This document shows, in pieces, positions 18,038 to 26,832 of a stretch of DNA of 64,000 nucleotides. The first letter of the stretch is position 1. The number at the start of each line of letters is the position of its first letter. Origin of the DNA: an uncultured bacterium (GTDB lineage: Bacteria; Planctomycetota; UBA1135; GCA-002686595); contig CALLKX010000013.1 of NCBI GenBank assembly GCA_938083085.1, positions 62,001 to 126,000 on the forward strand, given 5' to 3'. A model generated the notes under the pieces. The model searched no databases. It had not been told where the DNA came from and saw nothing but the letters and a program-made list of their open reading frames with translations. A program made the translations under genes and the position numbers.

Positions 18038-19793
18038 TCGGGTACGCCAGCAGGCGCACGCCTCATCGGGCCGTGTCGGGGTCATCGCGGCACTGGTGCT
18101 GCTGGGCGTCATCGCCTTCTTCGCCTGGAAGGGGTCGGAGCGACCCGTTCAGGAAGGGGGCTTGAGCACCGCGGAGCAATACGAAGCGGACGGGAGGATC
18201 GCGCCGCTGCTCGTGGGCTGTCCCTTCGGGGCGCCATTTGAGGCGGATACCAGCAACCTCCCGGAGGTGCTGGCGTCCAAGCTCGACACCGGCTTGCTCG
18301 AGCCGAAGCGCCGCGCCACCGCAGTGCTCGCCAGCCTGGGAGACGAGGCGGCGGAGCCGCTTCGGCGGCTCTTCCAGTCGGCGACCAGAGATCAATGGCG
18401 GGAAGGCGTGGCCCGCAACGTGCTCGCGGTCTGCGCGCTCGCGGAGGATGACTGGGGGGTGCCGATCGCCCTCGAGGCGCTCCGCAGCCCGAAGGAGTCC
18501 CAGCGGGGAGACGCGGTGCTCGTGCTCCTCAAGCATCCCTCACCTGAGCTCTTCGATCCGCTCGCCGCCTCCCTGGCGGGGTTCCGCTTGGAGGTCCACC
18601 TGACGCGAGTGCTGTCCGCCATGGCAGCCTGTGACGTGAACCGGCTCGCAGCGGCGATGCCGGAGTGGGTGGCGAGGGCGGAGCGAGTTGGAGACTACAT
18701 CGAGTCCACCGTCATCGACGCTGCGGCTCCTCTGGTGGGCACCGTCGACGACCCCGAGGTCGCGGCGATGCTGCTGCGCCTCGCCGAGGAGAACGATGCG
18801 CTCTTGCTTCGACACCAGGCCTACCTGCTCGCGCCGGCGGCGCGGGCTGGTCTTGGGGACGCGCGACAGCGCCTGATGGACCTGCTCGCCCACGAGCAGC
18901 GCATGCCGCGGCATCACGCCTCCGAGGCCCTGCTGAGGGCTGGGCTTGTGGACGACACGTACGTGTTGGCCGCGACGGCCGAAGACGCCGGTGAGCGCTC
19001 GCAGACCCTCGAGCGAATCCTGGACTTCGACGCGGAGACGGGCGCTGAACGCTCACCGGAGCAACGGGCAGATGTGCTCCAGTGGGCTCAGTTGGCGCTG
19101 CGGGACGAGGAAGCCAAGGTGCGTGAGACGGCCCTCAAGGGGCTCCTTGCGCGGCGCGATGAGCAGGGGCGCGCGTTTCTCATGGCGCTCTTGAAGGGGA
19201 CCGTCGTGGAGCGGGGCCTGGGGATGCGCGCCATGCGAGGGCAGCTGGACGGATGGACCGCCGCCAGCGACCAAGCGCGGAACCTCGTCGCCTCCGTCTA
19301 CGAGGCCGAGCTGGCGGGCGCGCGGCGGGGCGATGTCCTCACCTCGACCCTTCAGGCCATGGGCGCCATCCCGGGCCGGGAGAGCGGGCTGTTTCTGCTG
19401 CAGGCCGGGGACCTCGTGGGTGAGAACCCTATCCGAGGCGTCTCCGGCTTTCGCTGGTGCGTGGGGCAGGCCTTCAATGCCGGGCGCGCGTCCCAGGAGG
19501 TGCTCCGCGATCGGCTCCTCGTCGAGCAGGACCCCATGAAGCGTCTCGACCTGATCTCCTTCATCTGGCAGGACTTCGAGGTGGAGTCGGTCCAGGCGCT
19601 GGTGGACGTGCTGGATGACGCCTCTCGGTCACCGTATGAGCGCCTCTACGCGGCAGACCGCGCGGTACGGATGGGGCACGCGGAGGTCCTCCTCCCGGTC
19701 ATGAAGCGGGTCTATCGTTCCGAGTCCGACCGGGTGCTGCGACGGGGTCTCCACTGCCTGCTCTGGGTCTGGTTCGGTCCCTCACTCGCCTGA
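18021..19793 (+). CDS. Membrane-anchored HEAT-repeat protein
   Basis: This 590-residue protein has one N-terminal membrane segment (VGVIAALVLLGVIAFFAW), after which the chain is almost wholly made of paired helices with HEAT/PBS-type spacing (for example RRATAVLASLGDEAAEPL and KVRETALKGLLARRDEQG). Such proteins act as scaffolds; no enzyme motif is visible. The ATG at 18021 lies within the end of the TolC-like gene, with a GACAGGAG ribosome-binding sequence 10 nt before it, so the two are probably one transcript. It differs from the secreted HEAT pair at 36.7-41.1 kb: it lacks their N-terminal WW..FN..PYL motif and their C-terminal G.G.LD.L tag. Function unknown. Confidence 0.8.
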   Translation: MRPRTDRVRQQAHASSGRVGVIAALVLLGVIAFFAWKGSERPVQEGGLSTAEQYEADGRIAPLLVGCPFGAPFEADTSNLPEVLASKLDTGLLEPKRRATAVLASLGDEAAEPLRRLFQSATRDQWREGVARNVLAVCALAEDDWGVPIALEALRSPKESQRGDAVLVLLKHPSPELFDPLAASLAGFRLEVHLTRVLSAMAACDVNRLAAAMPEWVARAERVGDYIESTVIDAAAPLVGTVDDPEVAAMLLRLAEENDALLLRHQAYLLAPAARAGLGDARQRLMDLLAHEQRMPRHHASEALLRAGLVDDTYVLAATAEDAGERSQTLERILDFDAETGAERSPEQRADVLQWAQLALRDEEAKVRETALKGLLARRDEQGRAFLMALLKGTVVERGLGMRAMRGQLDGWTAASDQARNLVASVYEAELAGARRGDVLTSTLQAMGAIPGRESGLFLLQAGDLVGENPIRGVSGFRWCVGQAFNAGRASQEVLRDRLLVEQDPMKRLDLISFIWQDFEVESVQALVDVLDDASRSPYERLYAADRAVRMGHAEVLLPVMKRVYRSESDRVLRRGLHCLLWVWFGPSLA

Positions 19794-19839
19794 GGCGGAC
19801 GGTTGGGCGCTGGGCCATGGGTCTGGTGCGCAGGCGCGC

Positions 19840-19845
19840 TAGACT
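19840..19845 (+). promoter_or_regulatory. -10 hexamer TAGACT, leaderless-type, before the FG-GAP lipoprotein gene
   Basis: TAGACT ends 7 nt before ATG 19853. The same hexamer preceded by C occurs at 32028-32033 upstream of the esterase-like gene. Confidence 0.35.
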
Positions 19846-19852
19846 CCAGGTG

Positions 19853-22800
19853 ATGTTGCTGCACCGCGTCGGGGTCTCGCTGGCCCTTCTCAGCCTGGCC
19901 GTTTCTTGCGCGGAGGATGCTCCGACGGGCGCGCCCGAGTCGCTCGGTTCGTCATCGGCTCCTGGGGTGCCCGCCGCCGAGGGCGCGGCGCTCCCCGGCC
20001 GAGCGGAGGGTGTACCGGGGGACGCTCTCTCGGGCTCTCGCGAGCGCCCGGCGCGTGCTGAGGATGTCCCCAAGGTCATCCGGCCTCAGGCGCAGCCGCG
20101 GCGCAGCGACTTCGATCAAATCGCCGCCGCCATGGACCCTGGTTTGCAGGCAGATCCCTGGCCTGGCGAGCTCCTCGCCAGCTCGGCAGAGCGGCTGCTG
20201 CTGGGGGTGACCCGGCACCTGGCGACGGGTGGTGACACCGCGGCGCTGCGGAGCGTCGTGACCCGGGATCTCGCGGGGACGGTGCCCACGAGCGACGGCG
20301 GGGTGGAGGCTCTCGCTGGGGGCGCCCTGCTGGAGTGGCTCCAAAGGAACCTCATGGTGCCTTCGGTGAGCGGCGCGCCTGTGGTGGAGGCGACCGTGAC
20401 GGAGGTTCAGGCCCCTGGCCTCGATGGCGTGGCAGAGCAGGTCGGGCGGACCCGAGCGCACCTGCGTAGCGGGACCGATCCGCACGGGACTCCGGTCGGC
20501 GCGCGACAGCAGCGGGACGTCTTCCTGACGTTGACCTGGCGGCTCGGAAAGCGCGCGAGGATCTCGTCGATCACCGTGGAGCGTGCGTCACGGTCGGCGC
20601 TCGAGGCTCCCTTTCGGGACGTCACCGACTCCGTGCTCGCTGGCGCGGCGAGCCGGAGCGTGAACAGCCCGCGGAGTCTTGCTCTGGGGGCGCTGCAGGC
20701 GGCGGGTCGAACCGACTCCCTCGCGCCTGTCGGCGACATCCTGACCGCCATGCACGGCGTGGCCGTGGGGGACCTCGACGGCGATGGCTGGGACGACCTG
20801 GTGGTGGCCAGAGCAGCAGGACAACCGAACCTCGTCTGGATGAATGCGGGCGGGACGTTTCGTGAGGAGGGGGCAGAGCGCGGATTGGACTGGCTCGAGG
20901 GGAGCGGCGGGGTCCTGATTGCGGACCTCGACGGGGACGGCGCGCGCGACGTGGTGCTCGGCGTGGGGCCTGACGTCGTGGTGGCGTGGAACGATGGGGC
21001 GGGCGTCTTTACCACGAGCGGGGTCCTGCCACGGGCGGGCACCGCGCGGGTCTATTCCATCTCGGCGGCGGACGTCGACGGTGACGGGGACCTCGACCTC
21101 TATGACACGCGGTACTTCCGCGCTGACGACGGGGGCCCTGCGGCGCCCACGCCGTACCACGACGCGGTGAACGGCGCGCCGAATGTGTTCTGGCGCAACC
21201 TGGCCGCGGACGCCGCGGGCGCGAAACTGAGGGCCTTCAGAGCGGATACTGTGGCCGCCGGCCTGGACGTGGACAACGACCGCTTCAGCATGGTGTCGGT
21301 CTTCGACGATGTGGATGGCGACGGGGACCTGGACCTGTACGTCGCCAACGACTTCGGTCGGAACAACCTGTACCTCGCAGACGGCGGGCGCTTTCAGCCG
21401 GCGCCGGACGGGCCCCTGACCGACAAGGCTGCGGGGATGGGCCTCAGCCTCGCGGACGCGGATCTCGATGGCGTCGGGGACCTCATCGTGAGCAACATGT
21501 TCTCGGCAGCAGGTGGCCGGGTGACGCGCTCCCCGCGATTCATGCCAGAAGCCTCGGTCGAGGTCAGGGACGAGTTCATCCGCCACGCCAGAGGCAACTC
21601 GATCTTCCGTGGCCTCGGCGGCGGGCAGTTCCAGGACCTCACCGAGATGACGGGGGCGGCGCCTGGGGGCTGGGCCTGGGGGTCCCGCTTCGTGGACTGG
21701 AACCGAGACGGGCTCCCGGACATTGTCGTGCCCAATGGATTCCTGAGCGGTCGGACCGGGCCTGACCTCCAGAGCTTCTTCTGGCGCCGGGTGGTGGGTG
21801 CGACGCCGCTCGGCGGCGACCCCAGCCCCGACCGCCTCGACGCGTACCTCGGGGCGTGGTCGGTGATCTCGCAGCTCTCTCAGTTCGGACGCCAGGACTG
21901 GAACGCGCGGGAGCGGACCTTTGCGTACCTGAACCAGGGCGACCTCCGCTTCGAGGACGTCTCTCTCTCCAGCGGCCTTGGGATCCCAGACGATGGTCGT
22001 TCGCTGGCGGTCGGCGACCTGGATCACGACGGCCGCCTCGACCTCGTCTTTCGGAATCGAACGGCGCCCATTCTCCGCCTCTTTCAGGGGCGGGCCCCCG
22101 GCGGGAGCTCTGTCTCGTTCAGGCTCAGCCAGGATGGCCTCAACCGGGACGGCATCGGGGCGCTCGTCTCCTTCGAGGCCCGCGGCGGCCGCCGCAGCGC
22201 TCGTATCCTGGCGGGCGATGGCTTCCTCGGGTCCTCCCCGCCCGAGGCCTTCTTTGGGCTGGGCAACAGCGACGTCACCGGTGGGGCGCCGGGTTCACGC
22301 GTGATCGTCCGGTGGCCAGACGGAGTGGCGGAGGCCTTCGCGGCCCCGGAGGGCGAGGCCCTCGCCGGTTCCTCCTGGGAGCTCGAGAGGGGCACCGGCG
22401 CGCTCCGGCGGCGGTACCGTCAGGGCGCCCCGCGGCCTCCCCTTGCTGAGCCGGTGGCGCCGAGCGTTCGGGGCGGTGAGGCGGCGCCCCCCCGCAGCCG
22501 CGTCCCGCTCCACGCGGAGTTCCCCCTGGGTGCGTGGCGGCTGCCCTCCTTCGACGGCCCAACGCGGAGGGCAGATGAGCTTTGCGGGGAGAATGGCCTG
22601 CTCCTCGTCTTCTGGTCCGGGACGGTCCCCGACTCCGAGCGGGCCTTGTCCTTGATCAAGGGGGAGGGCTTGCCGACGTACGCCCTCGCTCTGGACGGCG
22701 TGCGTGAGGCCGAGGCTTCGCGCAAGACCTCCGAGGGGCTCGGTCTCGGCGAGCGCTCCGGCCGCGCAGGGAGCTCGGAGCGCCTGCTGCTGGATCTTGT

Positions 22801-23092
22801 TCTTGGGCGGACGTTGGCCCCGTTCGACGAGATGCCGCTGCCGCTCGCCTTCCTGCTCGACGCCGAGGGGGACCTGGCCTGTATCTACGCGGGCGATATG
22901 GACCCCCGCCAGGTCCTGGAAGACGCTGGTCGGCTCGCGGGGCGAGAAGACCGATCCGCCACCACCTGCCTGACCAGCGGCCGTTGGGTCCTGGGCGCTC
23001 CAAGGCGCGGACTTGAGAGTCTTCATGACGGGCTCAGGGCGCGCGGCTTCAACGAGTTCGTCGACCATCTTGAGGCCAAGGCTTCTCGCTGA
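19853..23092 (+). CDS. FG-GAP/VCBS-ASPIC lipoprotein with thioredoxin-like C-terminus
   Basis: This 1079-residue predicted lipoprotein has a signal sequence ending in the lipobox LAVSC (C19 if ATG 19853 is used; ATG 19817 is possible). From about residue 305 come at least six calcium-loop repeats of the FG-GAP type (DLDGDGWDDLVV, DVDGDGDLDLY, DWNRDGLPDIVV, DLDHDGRLDLVF), which build a beta-propeller. An ASPIC/UnbV-like domain follows (about 760-830: NRDGIGALVSFEARGG ... GDGFLGSSPPEAFFGLG). The last 180 residues read like a thioredoxin-fold domain (GLLLVFWSGTVPDSERAL ... PLAFLLDAEGDLACIYAGD) but lack a CxxC pair. Such proteins are common in planctomycete envelopes; the ligand is unknown. Confidence 0.87.
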   Translation: MLLHRVGVSLALLSLAVSCAEDAPTGAPESLGSSSAPGVPAAEGAALPGRAEGVPGDALSGSRERPARAEDVPKVIRPQAQPRRSDFDQIAAAMDPGLQADPWPGELLASSAERLLLGVTRHLATGGDTAALRSVVTRDLAGTVPTSDGGVEALAGGALLEWLQRNLMVPSVSGAPVVEATVTEVQAPGLDGVAEQVGRTRAHLRSGTDPHGTPVGARQQRDVFLTLTWRLGKRARISSITVERASRSALEAPFRDVTDSVLAGAASRSVNSPRSLALGALQAAGRTDSLAPVGDILTAMHGVAVGDLDGDGWDDLVVARAAGQPNLVWMNAGGTFREEGAERGLDWLEGSGGVLIADLDGDGARDVVLGVGPDVVVAWNDGAGVFTTSGVLPRAGTARVYSISAADVDGDGDLDLYDTRYFRADDGGPAAPTPYHDAVNGAPNVFWRNLAADAAGAKLRAFRADTVAAGLDVDNDRFSMVSVFDDVDGDGDLDLYVANDFGRNNLYLADGGRFQPAPDGPLTDKAAGMGLSLADADLDGVGDLIVSNMFSAAGGRVTRSPRFMPEASVEVRDEFIRHARGNSIFRGLGGGQFQDLTEMTGAAPGGWAWGSRFVDWNRDGLPDIVVPNGFLSGRTGPDLQSFFWRRVVGATPLGGDPSPDRLDAYLGAWSVISQLSQFGRQDWNARERTFAYLNQGDLRFEDVSLSSGLGIPDDGRSLAVGDLDHDGRLDLVFRNRTAPILRLFQGRAPGGSSVSFRLSQDGLNRDGIGALVSFEARGGRRSARILAGDGFLGSSPPEAFFGLGNSDVTGGAPGSRVIVRWPDGVAEAFAAPEGEALAGSSWELERGTGALRRRYRQGAPRPPLAEPVAPSVRGGEAAPPRSRVPLHAEFPLGAWRLPSFDGPTRRADELCGENGLLLVFWSGTVPDSERALSLIKGEGLPTYALALDGVREAEASRKTSEGLGLGERSGRAGSSERLLLDLVLGRTLAPFDEMPLPLAFLLDAEGDLACIYAGDMDPRQVLEDAGRLAGREDRSATTCLTSGRWVLGAPRRGLESLHDGLRARGFNEFVDHLEAKASR

Positions 23093-23206
23093 GGTTCGCC
23101 CTCGGCTCGTGTCGCTCCAGCCGCTCAGCCATGCGCCGGGGCGGCCTCCCGGCGAACGGGGGGCGCGTGATGCTGCCGCGGCATCTCAGCGGGCTGGCGC
23201 CCGGAA

Positions 23207-23414
23207 GGTGGGTACAGGGCCGCCTGGTATAGGGCAGGTGGGTACAGGGTCGGTGGGTACAGGGCCGGTGGGTACCGGGCAGGCGATCACCGGGCAGGTG
23301 ATCCTTGGGCAGGCGGCCGCCCAGCAACCAAAGCCTCAGCAACCAAAGCCTCAGCAGACGGCGCCTCCACAGACCGACGCTCAACCGACCGGCGCTCAAC
23401 AGACTGACGCTCGA
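23207..23414 (+). repeat. Compound 15-bp-period minisatellite (array 1)
   Basis: Seven units of a GGTGGGTACAGGGCC-like 15-mer run from 23207 to 23311. Two exact copies of CAACCAAAGCCTCAG follow (23325-23354), then three of a CAGACCGACGCTCAA-like 15-mer (23370-23414). The period stays at 15 across three different unit sequences. It lies in the 482-nt gap between two convergent genes (23093-23574); the flanking parts show no gene or clear hairpin. Any open frame across it reads as pentapeptide repeats, a trivial result of the period. Confidence 0.85.
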
Positions 23415-23574
23415 AGGGCAGAGGCTGAATGGGCACGGGCTGGACAGCGTCCCGCTGCAGAGGCGGCGGCTCCGATCAAGGTCGATGCATCCCGGGGGGG
23501 GCATGGTCTCCCCGCTCTCATGCAGGCGAGGGGCCGTCGCCGATGCGCTGCGTTCTGCTGAGGCGGCCGTGGGC

Positions 23575-24156
23575 CTATTCAGTGCGGGCGGGTCGCAGCA
23601 GGGCCCAGCCTTCATCGGAGAGGTCCACGGTCCGAAGTGCGCTCTGCCCCCCGGACCAGAGCCCCCCGTTCGGGTGACCGAAGAGGCGCCCGTCGCGCGT
23701 GAGCGCGAAGGCGGCGTCGCCGGATTCGGTGAAGCGATCGGGCCAGGTCACGATCGCCGGCCATGACCGGATCCCCTCCAGCACGAACCCGGTGTCCACG
23801 CGATACCCATGGTGAAGGAACTGGCCCGCGTCGTTGGCCATCCGCGCATCCGGGAAGCGGTGAGCGAGGGCGGGTGTTGCCCTCACGAGTTGAATCAGCA
23901 CATCCGGTCCGTCCGCGAGCCCCAATTCTCCGGCCAGGTCCGAGCTGAAGACCTCGGCGCCGAGGACGTCGAGGGTGATCCGGGCGTCCGCTCGATTCGC
24001 GTCCAACGTGTGGGCGTGAAAGCGTGGCAGCGAGACGAGGACCACGAGCAGGGCGATGACGGCGACGAGGAGGCCCCCCGGAACGCCGCGCATGGTGGCC
24101 GGGGCGCCGTCGGCTTCCGGCCTGGGGGTGTTGGTTGGGGTGCTGTCTGGTTCCAT
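23575..24156 (-). CDS. Membrane-anchored pseudopilin-like hypothetical protein
   Basis: This 193-residue protein has one hydrophobic segment near residues 27-43 (LLVAVIALLVVLVSLPRF), followed by a helical region and a small globular domain. The latter has GYRVDTGFVLEG, SWPAIVTWPDRFTESGDAAFALTRDGRLFGHPN. That pattern (GY-R..., a WP segment, then an F-x(3,4)-DG-x-L/V ending) resembles the C-terminal domain of planctomycete pilin-like proteins, but no prepilin cleavage site (G-F-T-L-x-E) is present. I start at ATG 24156 because earlier in-frame sequence is not conserved-looking. Function unknown; it is transcribed divergently from cca. Confidence 0.6.
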   Translation of the reverse strand: MEPDSTPTNTPRPEADGAPATMRGVPGGLLVAVIALLVVLVSLPRFHAHTLDANRADARITLDVLGAEVFSSDLAGELGLADGPDVLIQLVRATPALAHRFPDARMANDAGQFLHHGYRVDTGFVLEGIRSWPAIVTWPDRFTESGDAAFALTRDGRLFGHPNGGLWSGGQSALRTVDLSDEGWALLRPARTE

Positions 24157-24418
24157 GCTGCTTGGCCCGTGGATGGCGACCGGGAAGTCTGCACGCTGCA
24201 CCCCCAGCGCCGGGCGCTCCTCGCCCCAAGCCATCGCGCCCGAAGGACGGCCGCTCAGGCGAGGTCAGCTTGGACCTCCCCGCTCACGGTGACCGGGATC
24301 AAGGGTGCTCGGAGAGGCCAGGAACGGAGCGGTGGGGCCGCCGCGAACGAGCCTCAGGGAAATCCACCGCAGACGGCGGCTCCTGGCGACCCATGGGGAA
24401 GTCTGGGCAACGAGGACG

Positions 24419-24424
24419 TACGAT
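24419..24424 (+). promoter_or_regulatory. cca: -10 hexamer TACGAT, leaderless-type, before cca
   Basis: The hexamer ends 9 nt before ATG 24434. The same hexamer precedes the peroxiredoxin gene (940-945). The rest of the 277-nt divergent gap holds no other signal I can name. Confidence 0.35.
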
Positions 24425-24433
24425 TCAACGGCC

Positions 24434-25846
24434 ATGCCGGATGAGCCCACCCCGCTTCCTGCGGACCTCGTGTCACGCCTGCCAGAACGCTGGGCTCAGC
24501 TTGCGACCGGGATCTGCGGGACGCTCGCCCGGGCCGGTCACCGCGGCTGGATTGTCGGGGGAGCCGTGCGGGACCTGCTGCTGGACAGGGACATCAAGGA
24601 CGTCGATCTCGTGTCGGCGGCGCTTCCCGAGGAAGTGGAGGGGCTGTTCGAGCGAACCGTTGCCGTGGGCAAGAGCTTTGGGATCATCGTCGTGGTGATG
24701 GATGGAGCCGAGGTCGAGCTGGCCACCTTTCGACGAGAGCGGGGTTACTCGGATCGGCGCCGCCCCGATGAGGTCGAGTACGCCGCGGCGCCCGAGGAGG
24801 ACGCCGGGCGGCGCGACTTCACCTGCAACGCGATTTACCTCGACCCGCTGACCGGGGAACTCCGTGACCCCGTGGGGGGGCTCGCGGATCTGCGCGCCGG
24901 AGTCCTGCGGGCGGTTGGCGATCCCGGCGGACGTTTTCGCGAGGACGGGCTACGGATCCTCCGCATGGCGCGCTTCCACGCCGCGCTGGAGCTTGAGCCG
25001 GCGCCGGGCCTCCTTGCCGCAGCCGAAGCCGAGCGTGCATCGCTCGCGGGCGTCAGCGCGGAGCGGGTCCGCGAGGAGCTTCAGAAGATGCTGCGCGGTG
25101 CCCGCGCCCACCGGGCCCTGCAGGTCCTCGTGAACGGGGGGCACGCGGCGGCCGTCCTCCCCTCCATGGGGAGGGACGCTGCGGTAGCCAGCCGCCTCCG
25201 CGTTCTCGCCGCGCTCGGGGCGCTCTGGGATCAGGAGCCCCGTGCCGTTGTTGACAGCAACAAGGCCGCCGGCGATGAGCCGACTGCGAGCTGGCGTTGG
25301 GAGCTCGGGCTCTCGGCGCTCTTCGGTCCACTTGAGCGTGTCACCGAGGGGGCGGAGCAAGCCGAGCCGGCGGCCGCCTTGGCCCCCAGTCTCGAGGCGT
25401 TGCGGTGCAGCCGAGAGGAGCGACGGGTGGTCACCGAGTTGAGCATTGGCTGCGAAGCACTTCGTTCTCTTGCCGCCAAACCCCGCCCGGGGGGGCGCTC
25501 TGACGTCGCCTTGCCCGTTGGGGCGGAGGCCCGCGGTGGCTTGATTCAGCTCTGGCGACGTCCGACACGGGCCGCCTCTGCGCAACTCGCCCAGGCGTTG
25601 GAAGCAACGCTCTCCGGTGAGGCGGCCGGGCGGAGGCTGGAGTCCATCCTGGGGCTGCTCTCGGAGCTGGAGTCGGAGGCTCCCTTGGTTCCGGTCACGC
25701 TGAGCGCGGGGGACCTCCAGGACCTGGGCGTCCCGCGTGGCCCACTGCTCGGCACCTTGCTGGGGCGTGTCCAGCGGGCCAGCCTCGGGGGCGCCTTCGA
25801 GGACCGTCCCGGCGCGCTGGCCTGGGTCGAGGGACAGGTCAGGTGA
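24434..25846 (+). CDS. cca: CCA tRNA nucleotidyltransferase / poly(A) polymerase family
   Basis: This enzyme adds or repairs the 3' CCA of tRNAs from CTP and ATP. It is a 470-residue class II nucleotidyltransferase. N-terminal catalytic motifs are GGAVRDLLL (about 42) and the Asp pair D56/D58 in KDVDLV. Then come RRDFTCNAIYLDP, DPVGGLADLRAGVLRAVGDP (template region) and EDGLRILRMARFHA, followed by ERVREELQKML. The C-terminal half is helical, Ala/Arg-rich and not otherwise recognisable; no HD domain is seen. Some relatives add only A or CC, and sequence alone does not settle which. The gene's end overlaps the convergent UbiA-like gene by 8 nt. Confidence 0.9.
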   Translation: MPDEPTPLPADLVSRLPERWAQLATGICGTLARAGHRGWIVGGAVRDLLLDRDIKDVDLVSAALPEEVEGLFERTVAVGKSFGIIVVVMDGAEVELATFRRERGYSDRRRPDEVEYAAAPEEDAGRRDFTCNAIYLDPLTGELRDPVGGLADLRAGVLRAVGDPGGRFREDGLRILRMARFHAALELEPAPGLLAAAEAERASLAGVSAERVREELQKMLRGARAHRALQVLVNGGHAAAVLPSMGRDAAVASRLRVLAALGALWDQEPRAVVDSNKAAGDEPTASWRWELGLSALFGPLERVTEGAEQAEPAAALAPSLEALRCSREERRVVTELSIGCEALRSLAAKPRPGGRSDVALPVGAEARGGLIQLWRRPTRAASAQLAQALEATLSGEAAGRRLESILGLLSELESEAPLVPVTLSAGDLQDLGVPRGPLLGTLLGRVQRASLGGAFEDRPGALAWVEGQVR

Positions 25847-26828
25847 GCGGGAACCGGGCGCGGAGCTTGCCCGAGAGCCATGCGCCGAACAGCCCCCAGA
25901 GCAGCGCGGACACGCAGGCCGGACCGAGGAGCAGCCCGAGGCTGGCGATCGCGCCGGTGAACATTGGAAGCCCCCTGAGGCTCTGACCCGTCGCGCGCCC
26001 CACGGAGGCCCTGGTCCAGCCGGCCTGGGCCCCGGCCGCCATGGTGGAGATGGTCAGGTAGCCGCCGCGGGCCGCGAGGCCGGCGGCAAGTACGAGGCCG
26101 CCGCTAAGCTTCAGGGAAGGGCTGCCGCCGTCGGCGTTCGCGCCGAGGACAGCGAGGCCAACGACGGGGATCAGGAGCCTGGTGATGGCGATGCCGCGCA
26201 GGGCGTTGGTGGGCCGGGAGGCGAGCGGGGCGTCATCTTCATCGTCTTCGAGTCTGCCCAGCTTGGAGATGAAGAAGACGTGGGCCCCGTAGAGGACCGC
26301 GAGCCAGAGCAGCTTGAGGCGCGGCTGCTCGATGGACCCGACGAGCCACGGAGACATCAGCCCGGCGCCGAGGTTGCCGGCGCGGCAGAGTCCGAGGAGG
26401 GTCGGGCCGAGCAGGGGGCCGCGACCCACCAGGTCGTAGAGGACGGCCAGGGCAGCCACGGCGAGCATCCAGACTCCGGCGTACACCCCCGCGGCGAAGG
26501 CCCACATGAGGCCGCCGGTGAGGAGGATGAGGCTGATGCACAGAGCGAGTTCCGCCGGGATGGCGCCGGATGGGATCGGTCGGTCCGGCCTGGTTCGCGC
26601 ATCGTCCTCACGGTCCACCCAGTCGTTGAGTGCCATGGCTCCGTGGTAGACCCCGAGGCTGGCTGGGATCAGGAGCCAGGGCAGAGCAAGCGAGGGCCAC
26701 GCACCCAAATGGGCGATCGCGATCCCCACGAACAGGTCGCTGATGGCGGAGGGGAACAGGGCCACCCGGATCAACCGCCCCATGGCGACGACGGGCAGGC
26801 TCGGTATCGGCGGCGACGCGGAGGTCAT
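25839..26828 (-). CDS. UbiA-family prenyltransferase
   Basis: This is a 329-residue integral membrane enzyme with seven to nine hydrophobic segments. The first Asp-rich motif of aromatic prenyltransferases, NDWVDREDDARTRPDRPIPSG (N68, D72, D76 bind the Mg-prenyl diphosphate), is textbook; the second Asp motif appears as KLGRLEDDEDD, unusually acidic. Substrates could be a quinone precursor, a tetraprenyl lipid or a haem-like ring; context does not decide. It lies 4 nt after rseP in the same direction, behind dxr, so an isoprenoid enzyme and an isoprenoid-using enzyme share a transcript. I use ATG 26828, which avoids overlap with rseP. Confidence 0.85.
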   Translation of the reverse strand: MTSASPPIPSLPVVAMGRLIRVALFPSAISDLFVGIAIAHLGAWPSLALPWLLIPASLGVYHGAMALNDWVDREDDARTRPDRPIPSGAIPAELALCISLILLTGGLMWAFAAGVYAGVWMLAVAALAVLYDLVGRGPLLGPTLLGLCRAGNLGAGLMSPWLVGSIEQPRLKLLWLAVLYGAHVFFISKLGRLEDDEDDAPLASRPTNALRGIAITRLLIPVVGLAVLGANADGGSPSLKLSGGLVLAAGLAARGGYLTISTMAAGAQAGWTRASVGRATGQSLRGLPMFTGAIASLGLLLGPACVSALLWGLFGAWLSGKLRARFPLT

Positions 26829-26832
26829 GGGG

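Noticed and set aside
23207-23414. CRISPR array
   Set aside because: Units are contiguous 15-mers without spacers and no cas genes are nearby.
23013-23561. A possible pentapeptide-repeat protein gene across array 1
   Set aside because: It starts inside the upstream gene in another frame, and the repeats follow from the 15-bp period in any frame. They do not match A(D/N)Lxx.
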